Below are positions 6,953 to 9,368 of a stretch of 9,368 bases of DNA, piece after piece. The translations under genes and the position numbers were made by a program. The notes beneath the pieces were generated by a model. That model was not told the origin of the DNA. It did not search any database and saw only the letters and a program-made list of their open reading frames with translations. Every line of letters begins with the position of its first letter. Positions within the stretch are counted from its first letter, which is position 1. This DNA comes from JBMNTQ01 sp050945815 (lineage in GTDB: Bacteria; Bacillota; Clostridia; Christensenellales; JBMNTQ01). The stretch covers positions 1 to 9,368 of the forward strand of contig JBMNTQ010000072.1 in the NCBI GenBank assembly GCA_050945815.1. The letters are read 5' to 3'.

Positions 6953-7627
6953 ATGATCAATATTTATAAAACACGCCCCATAGCAAGTGATGACTGCCTG
7001 AAAAAAATTGCAAAGCATTCGGCTGCAACCATTCATGAAGCCATAGGGAGAATAGGCGCGATGAAGCCCGAAATCAAGCCCCTTGACAGAAGCATGAAGT
7101 GTGTTGGCCGTGCTTTAACGGTTCAGACGCATGCCGGCGATAACATCATGCTGATAAAGGCCATCAGCATGGCGCAGCCGGGAGATGTCCTTGTCATTAA
7201 CAGCAGCAGAACCATTTACTCCGGTCCTTTTGGAGAAGTGCTTGCAACAGAATGTATCACACGCGGAATTTTCGGCATGGTGTTCGACGGTTCTGTCAGA
7301 GACAGCGCGGAAATCATTGAAATGGGCTTTCCCGTGTTTTCCACGGGCATCAGCATTTTGGGGACCTCCAAGGCAACCCTTGGCACCATCAACCATCCGA
7401 TTTCCTGCGGCGGCGTAGTGGTGAATCCCGGAGATGTCATCCTTGCGGACTGTGACGGTGTTGTGGTGATTCCGTATGATATGGCGGATGAAGCCGCTGA
7501 GAAAGCCGACGCCCGTGTCGCCAAGGAAGAGAAGATGAAGACGCTTTTAAAGAACGGTGCCTCTCAACTTGAGCTTGGCGGCTATCAGAAGATTTTGGAT
7601 GCCCTTGGCTGTACAGAAGAGAAATAA
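6953..7627 (+). CDS. RraA-family protein, probable HMG/CHA-type aldolase or oxaloacetate decarboxylase
   Basis: A 224-residue soluble protein of the RraA / 4-hydroxy-4-methyl-2-oxoglutarate aldolase fold. The family signature is clear: GRALTVQ (52-58), QPGDVLVIN (75-83), G94-E95-VLATECITRG, then FDGSVRD with R116 and D117 and E120 shortly after, and FPVFS. The Arg-Asp pair and the upstream Gly-Glu segment are the substrate- and metal-binding residues of class II HMG/CHA aldolases, which cleave 4-hydroxy-2-oxo acids to pyruvate and also decarboxylate oxaloacetate. Beside a carboxylate transporter and hydrolases this enzyme role fits better than RNase E inhibition. The start is ATG 6953, three bases after the amidohydrolase stop, with GGGAG (6940-6944) inside that gene. 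It appears to be the last intact gene of the operon. I see no convincing terminator after it. Confidence 0.88.
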   Translation: MINIYKTRPIASDDCLKKIAKHSAATIHEAIGRIGAMKPEIKPLDRSMKCVGRALTVQTHAGDNIMLIKAISMAQPGDVLVINSSRTIYSGPFGEVLATECITRGIFGMVFDGSVRDSAEIIEMGFPVFSTGISILGTSKATLGTINHPISCGGVVVNPGDVILADCDGVVVIPYDMADEAAEKADARVAKEEKMKTLLKNGASQLELGGYQKILDALGCTEEK

Positions 7628-7662
7628 TATGTGAGCAAGGCCCTGTAAATCACTGTCACGAA

Positions 7663-7780
7663 ATGGCCAAAAACTGACAAGAGAGACGTTGCATCTAAAA
7701 TACGGATGATCCCCGGAGGAATTTTCCCCGTTTCTCTGATTACTTTATTCATAGCCGGTGGCGGCATAGCCATGCCCAAC
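7663..7780 (+). pseudogene. Possible truncated start of a membrane protein gene
   Basis: The frame through 7706 is open from 7649 to a stop at 7832-7834. Its early part encodes K-T-D-K-R-D-V-A-S-K-I-R, then MIPGGIFPVSLITLFIAGGG, a basic stretch followed by a good membrane-like segment. An ATG at 7663 (M-A-K) lies one frame off; losing one A from the run at 7669-7673 would join it to this frame. After about 7775 the frame continues as arginine-rich nonsense overlapping the next feature. I infer a gene broken at both a homopolymer and a junction. The IPGG motif before a hydrophobic helix recalls the start of 2-keto-3-deoxygluconate permeases, but that match is thin. There is no good ribosome binding site. 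It may simply be a chance open stretch. Confidence 0.3.
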
Positions 7781-8483
7781 GCTCGACTACACCTTGGAAA
7801 AGGGAATGGTCGACCGCATGGGCAATCCCCTTGATGTGTCGTGGAAACAGATGGTCGATATGCCTGAATTCGAGCTAAAAACGCTCAACGAGTACATGCA
7901 GCACAAGCACAACATTTCGAGACAAGCCCAAGGTAAACCCGTTTTGGACGCGACAGCGGAGCAATCCGCAAGGGTCGTTGCCGAAATGGAGGCCACGAAC
8001 CCCGGCCTTTTGGAAAAGGCGCAGCAAATCGGCGAGTATTGGGATAAATTCATGCGGGAGTGGGCGGTCGATAGCGGACTGCTCTCCGAGGCTCAATATC
8101 AGGCCATGCGTGAAATGTACCCCGATTATATTCCAACCTATCGAGTTGACCAAGACGGCGGTTTCGGGAGCCACATCGCCAGCGGTCGAAACATCGGGAC
8201 GGCCAAGGTCGTAAAGGCGGCAAAGGGCGGGATTTCTCCCGTCAAGCCGCTTGAGGAAAACTTTTCTGACCAGATGAGAAAATTCATCCGAGCCGAGCGA
8301 AAGAACGAGCTGCTTATGAATCTCGTGGACTTTGCTCGAAACAACCCCGAGGCCGCCGCGCCCTATGCCAAACTCGCCAAAGCGGACGACGCCGCAAGAG
8401 CGGCGTTTCAGCAGGGATTTGACGGCTTTGTCGATGACCTCGACATGAAGTCTTTGCAAGAGGTTAAGAAAGGCATCCGATAA
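7770..8483 (+). pseudogene. Fragment of a phage or integrative-element large polyvalent protein
   Basis: The frame is open from 7770 and yields about 237 residues. From a TTG at 7794 it would be 229, but no ribosome binding site precedes any start, so it reads as an internal piece of a much longer protein. The N-terminal part has LDYTLEKGMVDRMGNPL, the middle EAQYQAMREMYPDYIPTYR (about 98-116 from 7794), then FSDQMRKFIRAERKNELLMN, and the end is Ala/Asp-rich. The YPDYIPTYR stretch and alternating charged helices resemble the large polyvalent protein-associated domains (LPD38-like) of phage and conjugative-element proteins; this is recognition from memory. It is more GC-rich than the operon before it. 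No integrase, portal or relaxase lies in the window. It is truncated at both ends, so it is probably non-functional. Confidence 0.6.
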
Positions 8484-8537
8484 GCGCACTTGTGGTCACC
8501 AAGTCTTTGTCTTGCTCTGACAGGCCAAGAAAAGGGA

Positions 8538-8618
8538 TCACAAACGAATCACCCCACAAATGATAAGAAGCGGAGCAATCCATGCACCAAATATCAAGAA
8601 TATAATGCGCTCAATCAT
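8538..8618 (-). CDS. Possible 26-residue hydrophobic membrane peptide
   Basis: On the - strand an ATG at 8618 opens a 26-codon frame that ends with TGA at 8538. The peptide begins MIERIIFLIFGAWIAP and continues LLIICGVIRL, a single membrane helix flanked by Glu/Arg at the start and Arg at the end. A purine-rich GGTGAGGGG (8621-8629) sits just upstream of the start and could serve as a ribosome binding site, though its spacing is tight. The composition is what one expects of a real small membrane protein (holin-, toxin- or regulator-like) and is unlike random sequence, but one short frame cannot settle it. I do not recognise the family. Confidence 0.4.
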   Translation of the reverse strand: MIERIIFLIFGAWIAPLLIICGVIRL

Positions 8619-8673
8619 GGCCCCTCACCCCATACAACAGATGCGCGAAGTGTCGGTGATTACAATTTTATGT

Positions 8674-8788
8674 TACTACATTGTTCCAGATGTTTCGACC
8701 TTCGAAAAAGCCGAGGGTCGCAACGGTTGCGGGCCTGTTTTCTTGTCGCAATCCTTAGTTTTGATACTACAGTTAGTACTACAATTAG
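8674..8788. repeat. TACTACA repeats, possible BlaI/CopY-type operator remnants
   Basis: TACTACA occurs at 8674-8680, 8765-8771 and 8777-8783. The last two lie in a 12-base tandem repeat with one mismatch (TACTACAGTTAG at 8765-8776, TACTACAATTAG at 8777-8788). TACTA-CAGT-TAGTA (8765-8778) is an inverted repeat with four central bases, and TAGTACTA (8774-8781) is a perfect palindrome. BlaI/MecI/CopY-family repressors bind dyads built on ACTACA/TGTAGT half-sites, so these may be operators of a lost gene. That function is inferred. Confidence 0.4.
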
Positions 8789-8837
8789 GCGGGTTTAGGT
8801 GAGCTTTCAGATCCAAACGACCCTAAAAAATAAAAAA

Positions 8838-8877
8838 ACAAAAACCCCGAAGACCGTATAGGCATCGGGGTTTTTTT
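8838..8877 (-). terminator. Bidirectional intrinsic terminator after tRNA-Gln
   Basis: CCCCGA (8845-8850) pairs with TCGGGG (8865-8870), flanked by A-runs on the left and seven T residues on the right, with a 14-base loop that may form an inner CC/GG pair. Read on the - strand the stem is followed by TTTTTGTTTTTTTATTTTTT, an excellent tail only a few bases after the tRNA 3' end. On the + strand it also ends in T7, so it could insulate the tRNA and trx side from read-through out of the mobile remnant. Confidence 0.85.
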
Positions 8878-8880
8878 GCT

Positions 8881-8954
8881 TGGTTGCCGAACTAGGATTC
8901 GAACCCAGACAAACAGAGTCAGAGTCTGCCGTGCTACCGTTACACAATTCGGCA
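8881..8954 (-). tRNA. tRNA-Gln (anticodon CUG)
   Basis: A full cloverleaf can be drawn on the - strand. The acceptor TGCCGAA pairs with TTCGGCA, followed by A and an encoded CCA (8881-8883). The D stem is GTGT/GCAC with loop AACGGTA. The anticodon stem GCAGA/TCTGT encloses loop CTCTGAC, giving anticodon CTG. The variable loop has four bases. The T stem CTGGG/CCTAG encloses TTCGAAT. The anticodon CUG reads CAG, so the amino acid is glutamine. A near-consensus promoter lies upstream and a terminator directly downstream, so it is a single-gene transcription unit. Confidence 0.95.
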
Positions 8955-8975
8955 TCATACACACAAGCACAAATA

Positions 8976-9003
8976 ATTATATCGTTTTTCGATAGAATGT
9001 CAA
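8976..9003 (-). promoter_or_regulatory. Promoter of tRNA-Gln
   Basis: On the - strand, a perfect -35 TTGACA (9003-8998) and a perfect -10 TATAAT (8981-8976) are separated by 16 bases. Transcription would start around 8969, about 15 bases before the mature tRNA 5' end. Both hexamers are consensus, as expected of a stable RNA gene. Confidence 0.85.
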
Positions 9004-9006
9004 TAC

Positions 9007-9034
9007 TTATTTTCTTTTTTGAATGTGTTATACT
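9007..9034 (+). promoter_or_regulatory. Extended -10 promoter of the thioredoxin gene
   Basis: TGTTATACT (9026-9034) is an extended -10 element (TGnTATACT). A poor -35 candidate TTATTT lies at 9007-9012 with a 16-base spacer. It is back to back with the tRNA-Gln promoter, whose -35 ends at 9003, so the two units diverge from a very short shared region. Confidence 0.6.
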
Positions 9035-9070
9035 ATATAGCAGATGCGATCGGGTGAAAGGATGAAAAAT

Positions 9071-9368
9071 ATGGCGTTAATGACTTTTGATGAAAAATCT
9101 TTCGAGGCCACCGTGCTCAATGGAACAGGGCCTGCGCTGGTTGACTTTTGGGCGGCCTGGTGCGGTCCCTGCCGCATGCTTGGCCCCGTCATCGACGAGT
9201 TGGCGGCCGAGGCCCCCGAAGGGGCGGTGGTCGGCAAGGTGAATGTCGATGAGAATCCTTCCCTTGCGGCCAAGTACGGCGTGATGACCATCCCCACCGT
9301 CATTCTGTTCCGGGATGGAATCGAGGCCGAGCGCATGGTGGGCGTTCAGCCCAAGTCCAAGCTGGCCG
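9071..9368 (+). CDS. trxA: Thioredoxin, cut off by the window edge
   Basis: The first 99 residues of a cytoplasmic thioredoxin, usually about 105 long, so only the last few are missing. The active site is W30-C31-G-P-C34 after VDFWAAW, and the cis-proline is in MTIPTV (P75). The order FWA-x2-CGPC, then VNVDENP and KYGVMTIPTVILF, is the classical thioredoxin pattern, and GVQPKSKLA is the start of the last helix. It reduces protein disulphides using thioredoxin reductase. I start it at ATG 9071, eight bases after AAAGGA; an in-frame ATG at 9062 would add M-K-N but overlaps that Shine-Dalgarno sequence. It has its own promoter and diverges from tRNA-Gln, so it is unrelated to the operon on the left. 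Confidence 0.93.
   Translation, partial: MALMTFDEKSFEATVLNGTGPALVDFWAAWCGPCRMLGPVIDELAAEAPEGAVVGKVNVDENPSLAAKYGVMTIPTVILFRDGIEAERMVGVQPKSKLA

Larger units (their letters stand above)
8484..8840. other. Gene-poor stretch between the mobile fragment and the tRNA terminator
   Basis: About 360 bases with no convincing conserved gene. It holds an inverted repeat right after the fragment's stop (ACTTG / CAAGT around TGGTCAC), a possible small - strand membrane peptide, a 13-base palindrome CGCAACGGTTGCG (8719-8731), and TACTACA repeats. The + strand open frames here have Cys/Ser/Arg-rich, low-quality translations with no ribosome binding site, so I treat them as chance. It is probably remnant mobile-element DNA. 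Confidence 0.5.

Noticed and set aside
6953..7627. Calling the RraA-family gene a regulator of RNase E activity
   Set aside because: The G-E...R-D-x2-E aldolase residues are present and the gene is last in a catabolic operon, so an enzyme role is more likely.
7628..7700. Operon terminator after the RraA-family gene
   Set aside because: GGCC-containing partial repeats are present but no stable stem followed by a T-run could be drawn.
7978..7986. GTTGCCGAA shared with the tRNA-Gln 3' end as an attachment-site copy
   Set aside because: Only nine bases, inside coding sequence of the fragment, and not continued into the T arm; best explained by chance.
8490..8798. 102-codon + strand open frame after the mobile fragment
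   Set aside because: Odd composition, no start signals, no domain, and it overlaps repeats and the opposite-strand peptide.

Overview
The window looks like chromosomal DNA from a strict or facultative anaerobe of the Clostridia (Bacillota). The reasons are strong AGGAGG-type ribosome binding sites, intermediate base composition, a Gram-positive style lipoprotein substrate-binding protein with a LAAC lipobox, a tRNA gene that encodes its own CCA end, and a low-potential 2[4Fe-4S] ferredoxin module. Genus and species cannot be read from it.

Positions 144-7627 hold one compact eight-gene operon on the + strand with gaps of 3 to 66 bases. In order it encodes: (1) a ferredoxin domain fused to an unrecognised domain; (2) an unrecognised protein with CGHH and CPCG motifs; (3) a seven-bladed beta-propeller lactonase-family protein; (4-6) a complete tripartite tricarboxylate transporter (TctC lipoprotein, TctB, TctA); (7) a metal-dependent amidohydrolase of the dihydroorotase-like type; and (8) an RraA / HMG-CHA aldolase-family protein. 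My reading is a scavenging and degradation operon for a carboxylate. TctCBA captures and imports it, the lactonase and amidohydrolase open lactone, ester or amide bonds, and the aldolase-family protein cleaves or decarboxylates the resulting oxo-acid. The first two genes form an Fe-S/cysteine-rich pair whose role is unknown and which is the most novel part. An imperfect inverted repeat overlaps a weak promoter candidate upstream of gene 1. A strong hairpin lies between tctC and tctB, and a terminator-like hairpin with a T7 run lies at the end of tctB.

Downstream of the operon (7628-8880) the sequence is broken up. A short hydrophobic reading frame (about 7663-7780), perhaps the start of a further gene, runs straight into a truncated piece (7770-8483) of a phage or integrative-element large polyvalent protein. 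About 400 bases without a clear gene follow, containing a possible 26-residue membrane peptide on the - strand and a set of TACTACA repeats. This looks like a decayed mobile-element scar, or possibly an assembly junction.

The right end is ordinary housekeeping DNA. A tRNA-Gln(CUG) gene on the - strand has a near-consensus promoter and a bidirectional terminator. Diverging from it is a thioredoxin gene with an extended -10 promoter, cut off by the window edge.
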